DNA from: DASSUW01 sp963730535
GTDB taxonomy: Bacteria > Actinomycetota > Thermoleophilia > Solirubrobacterales > Solirubrobacteraceae
Reading direction: 5' to 3'
Assembly: GCA_963730535.1 (NCBI GenBank)
Contig: CAVSRU010000012.1
Coordinates: 310,001-374,000 of the forward strand
DNA length: 64,000 nt
In this document: positions 49,546 to 57,848 of the stretch, one piece after another
Position numbering within the stretch: position 1 is the first letter of the stretch
Layout of the letters: every line of letters starts with the position of its first letter
Notes under the pieces: model-generated
Seen by the model: only the letters and a program-made list of their open reading frames with translations
What the model was told of the DNA's origin: nothing
Databases searched by the model: none
Position numbers and translations under genes: made by a program

Positions 49546-50716
49546 CCGCGATCACCGACAACCCCGCGAGCACGGCAAGGCCGGCCGCCGACGGCGTCCG
49601 GGCCCTCGGCGGGGCGAGGCGCGCGAACACCACCGCGGCCGTCAGGTAGCCGGCGAGCAGCGTCGCGAGCTGGGCGACCAGCAGGCCGGTCGTCCCTAGC
49701 GGAGCCGGGTCGATGCGCGGGGTGCCCAGGAGGTCCCACCCCTCGCCGAACGGGTCGCCGAGGAGTCCCGGCAGGAGCTGGACGCTCGTGAAGAGCCGGT
49801 TGCGGTCCATGGCGACCGCCAGGATCACGCCCGCGACCGCGGGGAGAGCGGCCGCGATGACGGCCGCGCGCCCCGCGCTCGAGGTCGCCATCAGCGTGAG
49901 CAGCCCCGCCCCCACGGCGGCCGACGCCAGGACGCCGAGCGTCGCGACGAGGTCCGCGTGCTGCACGGTGTTCAGGCTGCCCCAGAGCTCTGACCGCCGG
50001 GCCGCTCCGAACAGCACCCCGCCCGCCAACACCCCGAGCAGAACCGCAGCGCCCGGCGGCGGGTCCCAGCCGCCGAGCCGCCGGCGCGGGAGCAGCGCCA
50101 TCCACGACAGCACGATCCCGAGCGGCTCCGCCGTCCCCAGCCAGCGGGCCCGGCCCAGCGCGAGGCACCCGCCCACCGTCACCACGGTGTAGAGCGCCAG
50201 CAGCGCGCCGACCGCCCGCGGGTCGAGCGGGTCGGAATACGCGCTCAGATACCAGACCCAGACGAGCGCGAACGGGACGGCCGGCCAGACCGCCCGCGGC
50301 TCCTGCGGGCCGTCGCCGGGCGCAACGGCGCGCGCGATGCCGTCCCACGGGTCGACCCACCGCCAGACGCTCCCGGCCAGGAGGCTCGCCAGGACGAGCA
50401 GCGGCCATCCGGCCCCGACGACGAGCGCGGGCGCGAGGTTCTCGAGCTGGTCGTCGGTCCCGAGCCGACCGGCCGCGATCGCGACCCCCAGCAGCGCCAC
50501 CGCGACCGTGCGCGTCACGACCTGCGCCGTGGTCAGCGACCCCGCCCACGAGGTGACCGGACCGTCCGCCGGCCGCCGCGGGCGCCCGGGAACCGCGAAC
50601 GCCAGCACGAAGACCAGCGCGGCGGCCGCGTTCGCCGCCACGAGCGGGGGAACCGGCAGCTGGTACGACTCCGTGAGCGGGTGCGCGAAGAGGACTCCGG
50701 CGGGCGTGACGGGCAC
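49532..50716 (-). CDS. Polytopic membrane protein of unknown function
   Basis: 394 residues with roughly ten hydrophobic helices (for example AAAALVFVLAFAVPG, TVAVALLGVAIAAG, LVVGAGWPLLVLASLLAG). Loops hold conserved-looking aromatics and short motifs such as WRWVDPWDGIARA and LLPGLLGDPFGEGWDLLG. No transporter or enzyme signature is recognised. It is divergent from the exported protein gene at 50801. Confidence 0.75.
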   Translation of the reverse strand: MPVTPAGVLFAHPLTESYQLPVPPLVAANAAAALVFVLAFAVPGRPRRPADGPVTSWAGSLTTAQVVTRTVAVALLGVAIAAGRLGTDDQLENLAPALVVGAGWPLLVLASLLAGSVWRWVDPWDGIARAVAPGDGPQEPRAVWPAVPFALVWVWYLSAYSDPLDPRAVGALLALYTVVTVGGCLALGRARWLGTAEPLGIVLSWMALLPRRRLGGWDPPPGAAVLLGVLAGGVLFGAARRSELWGSLNTVQHADLVATLGVLASAAVGAGLLTLMATSSAGRAAVIAAALPAVAGVILAVAMDRNRLFTSVQLLPGLLGDPFGEGWDLLGTPRIDPAPLGTTGLLVAQLATLLAGYLTAAVVFARLAPPRARTPSAAGLAVLAGLSVIAVTSH

Positions 50717-50800
50717 CGGCCGTCGATCATAAACCTGGGGTTTTGCGGGCGCGCCGGGCGGGGACTCACTCGCGCAGGGGTCAGATCGGGGAGGAGCGTC

Positions 50801-52585
50801 ATGCGCAGTCTCGTCTTGTCGTCACTCGCGGCAGCTTCGGCTGTGCTCGTGCTCGCCAGTCCGGCGGTCGCCGACCACACGCACCCGCGCACGCCGCTCG
50901 CTCCCACGACCGGCACGACGGACTCCGGCATCTCGCGCGGCGAGGGCACCTGGCGTCACATCGCCAACTTCCACGGCGGCGCGAACAACGCGCTGACCGG
51001 CGGCGGCACCGACCTCGAGTTCTTCTCTCCCGCGGGGACGAGCGACATCTACGGCGCGTTCGGGACGCTCGGCCAGGACGACGCCCTCAGTGTCGGGCAG
51101 CGCATCGTCCAGCTCACCCGCAACGGCGCCGTCGCCCCGCGGTGGGTCGCCGACCACGGCTCGGCGCACTGCACGATCCAGAACACGTCGGTTACCGGCC
51201 TCCAGCACGACTCGCAGGTCGCGGCGATGGGCAAGATCCGGCTGCTCACCGACACGACGGACGCAAGCGGGCGCTGCCATGACCCGGGCGGCGGCGGCAT
51301 CGAGATCATCGACACCACCGGCATCGCCAACCCGGCATTCGAGCCGCGCGAGGTCCATCTCGTGCGCTTCGCCGGCTTCAGCCACACGCACACCGTCGAC
51401 GGCCAGCGGCCGTGGATCGTCTACAACAGCAGCTCCGACTTCGAGGGCCGCAACTGGGTCGACGTCATGGACATGCGGTCGTGCTTCGGGTCAGAGTCCT
51501 GGTCGCTCGCCACCCGCCGCACGCAGTGCCGGCCGGTCGTCCACCGGATCGCGTTCCAGCCCGAGTGGACGCAGCAGCGCGACCAGAACACCGGCCAGCT
51601 CGAGCCCGGCTCGGCTACCTGCCACGACATCACGTACGACCGCGGTCGGCTCTACTGCGCGGCCGTCAACGCGACGCTGATCCTCGACGTCTCGAAGCTG
51701 GTCGACTCCGGAGGGCGTGTGAAGGGCACGCCGCTCCCATGCACGATCACGGCCGGAACGCGCACCACCGCCATGGTCACCGACTGCGGCACGATGGGCG
51801 CCGATCGCACCGAGCGCGCCACGGGATGGACGTTCCTCGGCACCTTCAACCACCCGGGCCGCGACTGCGGACCGCCCGGCACCGACGTCCGGACCTGCAA
51901 CTCGAACAACCAGGTCCGCTCGGATGACGGCGTGTCGGTCTCCCACGAGGCCGACCCGACCCCGGATCGCCGCGTGATGTTCGTCACCGACGAGCGCGGC
52001 GGCGGCGTGGTGCCGCCTGGCTCCACCTGCACGCCCGGGATCGACAACCCGTACGGCAACGGCGGCGCCCACGCGTTCGACATCAGCAACCCGGCGAGCA
52101 TCCGCTACGCGACGACGTCGACCGGCAAGAAGGCCGTCTACATCAGCGACGCGGTCGTTCCCGCGGAGACGTTCTGCGACATCCACGTGATCGAGCAGGT
52201 CCCCGGCGAGCAGCGGTTCATCGCCGCCTACTACACCCAGGGCATCAAGATCGTGGACTACTCGATCGCCTCCAACGGGAACGTCGACTACCGCGAGGTC
52301 GCCTCGTTCACGCTCCCGAACGCCAACACGTGGGCGGCGGAGGACTTCAAGATCGTCGACAACAAGGACGGCACGCGGACCTACTTCATGGCGGCCGACG
52401 ACATCCACCGCGGCATCGACGTCGTGAGCTGGACCGGGCGGCCGCACAAGAGCGGCCCCGTCGCGTCCACGTCGTCGTCCGGCATCGCGACCGGCAACCT
52501 CGGACTGCTGGCGGTCGCCCTCGTTGTGCTGCCCGCGGCGGCGGTGCTCGGGCGCCGGCGGCGGAGGCTCAGCCCGACTCGATAG
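50801..52585 (+). CDS. Exported LVIVD/beta-propeller-like protein with C-terminal anchor
   Basis: 594 residues from ATG 50801, preceded by GGGGAGGAG. Signal peptide MRSLVLSSLAAASAVLVLAS, then a large extracellular domain containing repeated blade-like segments (DITYDRGRLYCAAVNATLIL, GGIEIIDTTGIANPAF, GIKIVDYSIASNGNVDY) like LVIVD-repeat propellers. Many cysteines and conserved histidines are present (FSHTHTVDG, VSHEADPTPD). It ends with a hydrophobic helix and RRRRR tail, so it is displayed on the outer face. Function unknown. Confidence 0.75.
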   Translation: MRSLVLSSLAAASAVLVLASPAVADHTHPRTPLAPTTGTTDSGISRGEGTWRHIANFHGGANNALTGGGTDLEFFSPAGTSDIYGAFGTLGQDDALSVGQRIVQLTRNGAVAPRWVADHGSAHCTIQNTSVTGLQHDSQVAAMGKIRLLTDTTDASGRCHDPGGGGIEIIDTTGIANPAFEPREVHLVRFAGFSHTHTVDGQRPWIVYNSSSDFEGRNWVDVMDMRSCFGSESWSLATRRTQCRPVVHRIAFQPEWTQQRDQNTGQLEPGSATCHDITYDRGRLYCAAVNATLILDVSKLVDSGGRVKGTPLPCTITAGTRTTAMVTDCGTMGADRTERATGWTFLGTFNHPGRDCGPPGTDVRTCNSNNQVRSDDGVSVSHEADPTPDRRVMFVTDERGGGVVPPGSTCTPGIDNPYGNGGAHAFDISNPASIRYATTSTGKKAVYISDAVVPAETFCDIHVIEQVPGEQRFIAAYYTQGIKIVDYSIASNGNVDYREVASFTLPNANTWAAEDFKIVDNKDGTRTYFMAADDIHRGIDVVSWTGRPHKSGPVASTSSSGIATGNLGLLAVALVVLPAAAVLGRRRRRLSPTR

Positions 52586-53204
52586 GCACGAGCACATCGG
52601 CGCGCCCGCGCGTGGCGGCCACCAGCTCCGCGTTGCGCTGGTCGGTCGAGAGTGACCATGCGCGCGCGACGTCCGGCGGCTTGCCGAACTCGACGTGGCG
52701 CGCGATCAGCCACGCGATCCGCGTCTCCTCGTCGGGCGCCACGTACCACGCCTCGTCGAGCAGGCCGCGGATGGCGGCCCACGGCTCGTCGGTCACGAGG
52801 AGGTAGTTGCCCTCGGTGACGACGAGCGGGACCTCCGGGCCGACCGGGATCGCGCACGCGATCGGCTCCTCGATCTCGCGCCGGAACACGGGCGCGTAGA
52901 CGATCGCGCCGGCCGGCGAGCGCAGCCGGCGCAGCAGCGCGACGTAGCCATGGGCGTCGAACGTGTCGATCGCCCCCTTGCGGTCGCGCCGCCCGAGCCG
53001 CTCGAGCTCGGCGTTGGCGAGGTGGAAGCCGTCCATCGGCACCAGCACGGCGGCGTCGCCGAGCGCTTCCACGACGCGCGCGGCGATCGTCGACTTGCCG
53101 GCCCCCGGCGCCCCGGTGATCCCGAGCAGGCGCCGCCCACCGTCGTCCACAAGCGCCCGCGCGCGGGCGATCAGCTCCTCGATGTCTCCCTCGACGACCG
53201 TCAC
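52569..53204 (-). CDS. P-loop nucleoside/sugar kinase (uridine kinase-like)
   Basis: 211 residues from GTG 53204. Walker A LGITGAPGAGKSTIAARVVE, then VLVPMDGFHLANAELERLG with the substrate-binding aspartate, YAPVFRREIEEP, VVTEGNYLLV and a lid region with RHVEFGKPP. It matches the phosphoribulokinase/uridine-kinase superfamily group of kinases related to PanK and fructose kinases. The open frame extends upstream into the att duplication at 53211-53236 (encoding FESGRPD), which cannot be native, so GTG 53204 is chosen. Confidence 0.85.
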   Translation of the reverse strand: MTVVEGDIEELIARARALVDDGGRRLLGITGAPGAGKSTIAARVVEALGDAAVLVPMDGFHLANAELERLGRRDRKGAIDTFDAHGYVALLRRLRSPAGAIVYAPVFRREIEEPIACAIPVGPEVPLVVTEGNYLLVTDEPWAAIRGLLDEAWYVAPDEETRIAWLIARHVEFGKPPDVARAWSLSTDQRNAELVAATRGRADVLVPIESG

Positions 53205-53210
53205 CAAGAG

Positions 53211-53236
53211 GTCGGGGCGGCCGGATTCGAACCGGC
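53211..53236. repeat. att-like 26-bp duplication of tRNA-Pro 3' end
   Basis: These 26 bases are identical to 54283-54308, the T-arm and acceptor end of tRNA-Pro. No other part of a tRNA is present here. Direct duplication of a tRNA 3' end about 1.07 kb away, in the same orientation, is the footprint of integrase-mediated insertion. The duplication abuts the kinase start. Confidence 0.85.
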
Positions 53237-54282
53237 CCCGCGACCTGTTGCGGAGTGCTGTGTGGCTCTCGAGCATGCGGTCAGGCGGCTCGTCGCATCT
53301 GAGAGTCGCTCAGATTGGTAGCGCGATTGGTAGCGCGCCGGAGGCCCTAGCTTTTCACGCGACCGTGCGGTGCCGACGGTGGTCCGCCCCGGGTCCCCGC
53401 TAACGCGCCGAAGATTCATCGAATGTCCCAATGAATTGCAACACGTTACCCGCGACGAACAGCACCACACCAACGACGGTGATGATGCCCAAGAGCCGGT
53501 CGTTGCCTCTTAGCCACGACACCAGCCAGCCTGCGACCTTTGCGGCGACCTGAACAGCGATCCAGCGGGGGAACCAGATCGCGGCCATAAGCCACGCGGA
53601 GCTGCGCCACGCGCTGAGTGCGACCACTGCCAGCGCGGCCGCAACCGCGCAGATCCAGTGACTAAGGGATGTCGTTAGCGCGAGCAGGATGTAGCTCGCA
53701 ATCCCAAGCAACGCCCACGACAAGCCGCTAATCACGCCGACAATGGCGGTCCACCAAAGGATGGGAGCCACGCTGAAAAACGGATCGAAGTCCCGCTCGG
53801 TGCGCGCTCGGGTATGCAAGCTCCAATGCCCCTTCTCGAGGCGTTGCTTAGCCCACTGCTCTGTGCGCTGAATTCGAGCAATGCCGATTAGCTGAGGAGC
53901 GAGCAGGAACCCTGATATCAGCGCCATTCCGATGCCGACTCGGGTGAAATCGTCGGCGGTCATGCCTACGTATCCGTAGCAGGGCGAGCGGGGCAGTGAG
54001 TTGTCCTGCCGGACCGTTCTAAGCACGCGGAGGCGCTGTTCGCGTGGCATCGGGAGGCGTTCTGCGACGCAATCAACGACGCCTCATCCCGGTCGACGCC
54101 TTGGGCGCAGACGTGACGTGGCGTATGAGTGTCGAGCGCTGGGACGAGGCAGAGGGTTTGTATCTGTGCTGGCTCGCGCGGGCCCGCATCAGCGCGCTCG
54201 CTCCGCAGCGCATGATTGGTAGCCGTTTGGTAGCTCGGGGCGGCCCCAAGACGACGGAAACCGCGCTGTAGCGCGGTTCAGT
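53237..54282. mobile_element. Remnant of an element integrated at tRNA-Pro
   Basis: The 1046 bp between the two att-like copies differ from their surroundings: visibly lower GC, a single membrane-protein gene and no integrase. Both borders carry paired TTGGTAGC motifs (GATTGGTAGC and again at 53316-53336; 54214-54234), which look like recombinase arm sites. 53964-54282 holds no clear gene; a short plus-strand run (HAEALFAWHREAFCDAIND, about 54019-54078) may be a gene scrap. CCGCGCT-GT-AGCGCGG forms a hairpin at 54261-54276. It is probably a decayed or non-autonomous integrative element. Confidence 0.75.
53400..53963 (-). CDS. Membrane protein of unknown function in tRNA-Pro island
   Basis: 187 residues from ATG 53963 (MTADDFTRVGIGMALISGFL). 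Four or five hydrophobic helices follow a charged loop (RTEQWAKQRLEKGHWSLHTR, ERDFDPFFS), then WRSSAWLMAAIWFPRWIAVQ and IITVVGVVLFVAGNVLQFI. Codon choice uses more A/T-ending codons than neighbouring genes, consistent with transfer. No homologous family recognised. The ribosome site is weak. It is the only intact gene in the island and could be the cargo retained by selection. Confidence 0.65.
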   Translation of the reverse strand: MTADDFTRVGIGMALISGFLLAPQLIGIARIQRTEQWAKQRLEKGHWSLHTRARTERDFDPFFSVAPILWWTAIVGVISGLSWALLGIASYILLALTTSLSHWICAVAAALAVVALSAWRSSAWLMAAIWFPRWIAVQVAAKVAGWLVSWLRGNDRLLGIITVVGVVLFVAGNVLQFIGTFDESSAR

Positions 54283-54308
54283 GTCGGGGCGGCCGGATTC
54301 GAACCGGC
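54283..54308. repeat. att site within tRNA-Pro 3' end
   Basis: Second copy of the 26-bp direct repeat, forming the 3' part of the intact tRNA-Pro gene. An element inserted here keeps the tRNA functional because the duplicated segment restores its end. Confidence 0.85.
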
Positions 54309-54358
54309 GGACCTCCGCGTCCCAAACGCGGCGCTCTACCAGACTGAGCTACGCCCCG
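54284..54358 (-). tRNA. tRNA-Pro (TGG anticodon)
   Basis: Reverse complement folds with acceptor CGGGGCG/CGCCCCG, D arm TAGCTCAGTCTGGTAGAGC, anticodon stem CCGCG/CGCGG with loop TTTGGGA (anticodon TGG), T arm GCCGGTTCGAATCCGGC and discriminator A. CCA is not encoded. Its 3' end is the integration target of the adjacent island. Confidence 0.95.
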
Positions 54359-54392
54359 GCGCCGCGAGTATGGCAGCCACAATGGCCGGTTC

Positions 54393-55346
54393 ATGCCGCA
54401 CGCCGACCGCCGTCCTCGCCTCGGGTACCTGCTCGCCGCCGTCGCGGCGGCGATGTTCGCCCTCAACGGCTCGCTGGCGCGCTTCCTGCTCGACGACGGC
54501 ATCTCGGCCGCCCACCTGAGTCAGCTGCGCGTGACGCTGGCGTTCCTGCTGCTCGCCGGGACGCTGGCGGTCGTCGACCGGCGGCGGCTGCGGATCGCGC
54601 GGCGCGACGTGCCGCGGATGGCGTGGCTCGGGATCGTCGGCGTCGCCGTGGTGCAGTTCACCTACTTCGCCGCCATCGAGCGGCTGCCGATCAGCGTCGC
54701 CCTCGTGATCCAGTTCACCGGGCCCCTGCTGGTGCTCCTGTGGCTGCGGATCGCGCACGGGCGGCATCTGCGGGCGTCGCTCTACGGCGCGGTGGCGCTG
54801 TCGGTGGTCGGCTCGGCGCTGGTGGTCAGGGTCTACGACGCCGGCGGGCTCGACGGGATCGGCGTGCTGTTCGCGGTCATCGCGGCGGTCAGCTTCGCCG
54901 TCTACCTCGTCGGGTTCGAGCGCGCGGGCCGCTCGTACGACGCGTTCACCACGCTCGCGTGGGGCCTCGGCTTCGCGACCGTCGCCTGGCTGGTGGCCAG
55001 CCCGCCGTGGACGCTGCCACTGGGCGAGGTCGCGGACCTGCGCAGCGTGAGCCTCGTCCTGGCCGTCGTGCTGGTCGGCACGCTGGGCGCGTTCCTGCTC
55101 AACCTCAGCGCCCTGCGCCACCTGCCGGCGACGCGCGTGGGCGTCGTGGCGACGCTGGAGCCGCCGCTGGCCACGGTCATGGCGTGGCTCATCCACGGCG
55201 AGGCGCTGGGCGCGGTCCAGATCGCCGGCGGCCTGCTCGTGGTGGCCGCCGTCGCCTGGACGCAGCTGCACCCGCCGGCGCCCGAGGTCGAGGCCGTGCC
55301 CGGCTGGGCGAGATCTGCTCAAGAGGGGGCCGCGCCGGGCCGATGA
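54393..55346 (+). CDS. EamA/DMT-family transporter
   Basis: 317 residues with ten predicted helices in two EamA repeats. The first begins GYLLAAVAAAMFALNGSLAR and has LPISVALVIQFTGPLLVLLW; the second has GIGVLFAVIAAVSFAVYLVG and LPATRVGVVATLEPPLATVM, the usual repeat-end motif. Drug/metabolite transporters of this kind export amino acids or other small metabolites. It stands just outside the tRNA-Pro gene. Confidence 0.9.
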   Translation: MPHADRRPRLGYLLAAVAAAMFALNGSLARFLLDDGISAAHLSQLRVTLAFLLLAGTLAVVDRRRLRIARRDVPRMAWLGIVGVAVVQFTYFAAIERLPISVALVIQFTGPLLVLLWLRIAHGRHLRASLYGAVALSVVGSALVVRVYDAGGLDGIGVLFAVIAAVSFAVYLVGFERAGRSYDAFTTLAWGLGFATVAWLVASPPWTLPLGEVADLRSVSLVLAVVLVGTLGAFLLNLSALRHLPATRVGVVATLEPPLATVMAWLIHGEALGAVQIAGGLLVVAAVAWTQLHPPAPEVEAVPGWARSAQEGAAPGR

Positions 55347-55356
55347 CCATGGGGCG

Positions 55357-55932
55357 TTGTCGTCCCGGGCCCGCATCCTCACCGTCTTCGCGCTCGTGGC
55401 CGTGCTCGGCCTCGCGACCACGGTCGCCGACGCTCGGCATCCCTCGACGCTCCGCGCGGTCGCCGCGCAGCAGTGCGCCGACGCGAACCTCCACCCGTCC
55501 GCGGACAACCTCAAGCGCATCCGGCGCGCGATCCTCTGCCTGCACAACAAGGTGCGCGCCCAGAACGGCCTCTCCCCTCTGCGCGAGAACCGCCGGCTGC
55601 GGCGCGCGGCGCGCGCCCACTCGCACGACATGACCGCGGCCGGCTACTTCGAGCACACCGCGCCGGACGGCACGACGATGGTGCAGCGCATCCTGCGCGC
55701 CGACTACGTGCGCGACGAACAGGGCTGGATGCTCGGCGAGAACCTCGCGTGGGGCACCGGTTCGCTCGGGACCCCGCGCGGCGCCATGAAGGCCTGGATG
55801 GCCTCTCCCGGCCACCGCGCCAACATCCTCAAGGGCGGCTTCCGGGAGCTCGGGGTCGGCGTGGTCGCCCGCGTGCCGTCCTCCGGTGCCGCAGGCGCGA
55901 CCTACACGGTCGACTTCGGCGTTCGTCGGTAG
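55357..55932 (+). CDS. Secreted CAP/SCP-domain protein
   Basis: 191 residues from TTG 55357. A signal peptide (ILTVFALVAVLGLATTVADA) is followed by a CAP domain: LHNKVRAQNGLSPLRENRRL, RAARAHSHDMTAAGYFEHTA (first histidine), GWMLGENLAWGTG and WMASPGHRANILKGGFRELG (second histidine and CAP2 motif). Two cysteines near the N-terminus may form a disulfide. CAP proteins bind lipids or act extracellularly. Palindromic element 3 begins ten bases after the stop. Confidence 0.88.
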   Translation: MSSRARILTVFALVAVLGLATTVADARHPSTLRAVAAQQCADANLHPSADNLKRIRRAILCLHNKVRAQNGLSPLRENRRLRRAARAHSHDMTAAGYFEHTAPDGTTMVQRILRADYVRDEQGWMLGENLAWGTGSLGTPRGAMKAWMASPGHRANILKGGFRELGVGVVARVPSSGAAGATYTVDFGVRR

Positions 55933-55941
55933 CGGCCGACG

Positions 55942-56149
55942 AACGTCAACATCGGCTGGGTAGGAGGTGAGGGAGCCGGCCGCGCCGCGGGGAACTTCGT
56001 GCAAGTCGACGGTTCCGGCGAGGATGAGTTGCACGAACTTCCTCGTCACGAGGAACAACGTGCAAGTCGTTCTCGGCCCCCGCATCGAGATGCACGAAGT
56101 TCCTCGCGCGGCCGACCCCTCGCTTCCCCTACCCAGCGCCGTTGACGTT
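55942..56149. repeat. Composite palindromic element 3 (A/A ends, tandem hairpins)
   Basis: 208 bp. Terminal arms 55942-55966 and 56123-56149 carry AACGTCAAC and the TGGGTAGG variant. Inside are two hairpins from related units: GGAACTTCGTGCAA (55991-56004) with 56029-56042, and 56050-56064 with TGCACGAAGTTCCTC (56091-56105). The order tip, GCCGGCCGCG-rich spacer, hairpins, spacer, tip matches the other elements. It fills the gap between two co-directional genes and ends 23 bp before the DUF1015 start, so it lies in that gene's promoter region. Confidence 0.85.
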
Positions 56150-56172
56150 CGCGCCGCTAGCCTGCGACGCGC

Positions 56173-57414
56173 ATGGCCGACGTCCAGCCCTTCCGCGCGC
56201 TCCACTACGACCGCGACCGCGTCGGCGGCCTCGACAGAGTCGTCGCGCCGCCCTACGACGTGATCGACGCCGACCAGCGCGCCGCGCTGGTCGATCGCTC
56301 GCCGTACAACGTCGTCGAGATCGACCTCCCGCAGGCCGACGGCGACCCGTACGCACACGCGGCGAGCGTGTTCGAGCGCTGGCAGGACGAGGGGGTCCTG
56401 GTGCGCGACGGCGAGGACGCGCTGTGGGCGCTCGAGCAGGAGTACACCGGCCCCGACGGTCGCGGCCGCACGCGCCGGGGCTTCCTCGCGCGCGTCGGGA
56501 TCGAGGACTACGGCCCGGGGCGGATTCGCCCCCACGAGCGCACGCACCCCGGCCCCAAGGAGGACCGGCTGCGGCTCACGCGCGCCACCAACGCGAACCT
56601 CTCCCCGATCTTCTCGCTCTATGACGACCCCGCCGGGGCGGCGTACGCGGCGCTCGACGCCGCCAAGGGCGAGCCGTGGGCCGAGGTGACGGACGACGAC
56701 GGGACCGTCCACCGCCTGTGGCGGGTCGCCGATCCGGAGGCCGCCCGCACGGTGCACGAGGCGATGCGCGACAAGGAGCTGCTGATCGCGGACGGCCACC
56801 ACCGCTACGAGACGGCGCGCGTGCACCACGCCGAGGGCGGTGCCGGCCACGTGCTCATGTGCCTCGTTGCGCTCCAGGACCCCGGCCTCACGGTCTTCCC
56901 GACCCACCGCCTGCTCACGCAGCTCGACGACGACCGTCGCGCCGCCCTCAGGGCGGCCGTCCAGCGCGACTTCGAGCTCACGCCGATCACCGAGGACGAG
57001 CTGGAGCCCGCCGCCACGGACGGGCAGGTGCAGATCGGCTACCTCGACGCCCATCACCGGCGGCCGGTGATGCTCACCCTCCGCGACCCGGAGATCGCCC
57101 GCGCGGCGCTGCCGGACAAGCCGGAGGCCTACCGCGCGCTCGACACCGCGGTGCTCGAGGCGCTGATCCTCAAGCAGGCGCTGGGCATGACCGAGGACGA
57201 CATCTCGCATTTGCACGGGCTCGACTACGCGCGCGACACGGCGCAGGCGCGCCAGCGGGTGGAGTCCGGCGAGGCGGCGGCGGCGTTCTTCATGGGCGCC
57301 ACGCCGGTCGACCGCGTCCGCGACGTGGCGGCGGCCGGCGAGAGCATGCCCCCCAAAAGCACGTACTTCTTTCCGAAGGTCTTAACCGGCATGGTGTTCA
57401 ATCCATTGGACTGA
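56173..57414 (+). CDS. DUF1015-family protein
   Basis: 413 residues starting MADVQPFRALHYDRDRVGGL, then VVAPPYDVIDADQRAALVDR and SPYNVVEIDLP. The hallmark IRPHERTHPGPKEDRLRLTR and LIADGHHRYETA motifs follow, and the C-terminus has FFMGATPVDRVRDVAAAGES and MPPKSTYFFPKVLTGMVFNP. The family is widespread, thought to bind or modify a phosphorylated or serine-like metabolite, but its role is unproven. Its stop overlaps the OsmC start by one base. Confidence 0.92.
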   Translation: MADVQPFRALHYDRDRVGGLDRVVAPPYDVIDADQRAALVDRSPYNVVEIDLPQADGDPYAHAASVFERWQDEGVLVRDGEDALWALEQEYTGPDGRGRTRRGFLARVGIEDYGPGRIRPHERTHPGPKEDRLRLTRATNANLSPIFSLYDDPAGAAYAALDAAKGEPWAEVTDDDGTVHRLWRVADPEAARTVHEAMRDKELLIADGHHRYETARVHHAEGGAGHVLMCLVALQDPGLTVFPTHRLLTQLDDDRRAALRAAVQRDFELTPITEDELEPAATDGQVQIGYLDAHHRRPVMLTLRDPEIARAALPDKPEAYRALDTAVLEALILKQALGMTEDDISHLHGLDYARDTAQARQRVESGEAAAAFFMGATPVDRVRDVAAAGESMPPKSTYFFPKVLTGMVFNPLD

Positions 57415-57848
57415 TGTCTCTCCTGAATAGAACCTCCAGTGACACCCGCCGGGCGATGCGCGCCAGCGCCCGCCAGCGCGAGAACCTCGTCCACGACGTC
57501 AAGGCCGGCGACCACCACCTCACGGTCGACGAGCCCGTCGCCTCGGGCGGCGACGACCAGGGCCCGAGCCCACAGGAGCTGCTCGCCGCCGCGCTCGCCT
57601 CCTGCACGGCGGTGACGATGGAGATGTACGCCAAGCGCAAGGGCTGGGATGCCAGCGGCCTGCGCGTCGACGTCCGCTACATGCCCGCCGAGCGCGGCTG
57701 CCCGACGCGCTTCGATCTCGTGTTCAACATGCCGCCGCAGCTCGACGAGGACCAGGTCGAGAAGCTGCGCGTGATCGCCGCCAAGTGCCCGGTGCACCGG
57801 ACGCTCGAGGGCGAGGTCGCGTTCGACGAGCGGGTCGAGCAAGCCTGA
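57414..57848 (+). CDS. OsmC-family protein
   Basis: 144 residues from ATG 57414. The family pattern is NLVHDVKAGDHHLTVDEPVA, SPQELLAAALASCTAVTMEM (peroxidatic cysteine) and AAKCPVHRTLEGEVAF (second cysteine). OsmC/Ohr proteins reduce organic hydroperoxides with thiols. It is coupled to the DUF1015 gene and runs into the Nudix gene. Confidence 0.93.
   Translation: MSLLNRTSSDTRRAMRASARQRENLVHDVKAGDHHLTVDEPVASGGDDQGPSPQELLAAALASCTAVTMEMYAKRKGWDASGLRVDVRYMPAERGCPTRFDLVFNMPPQLDEDQVEKLRVIAAKCPVHRTLEGEVAFDERVEQA

Noticed and set aside
53205..53276. Upstream extension of the P-loop kinase
   Set aside because: It would be translated from the att duplication of tRNA-Pro, so it cannot be the ancestral start.
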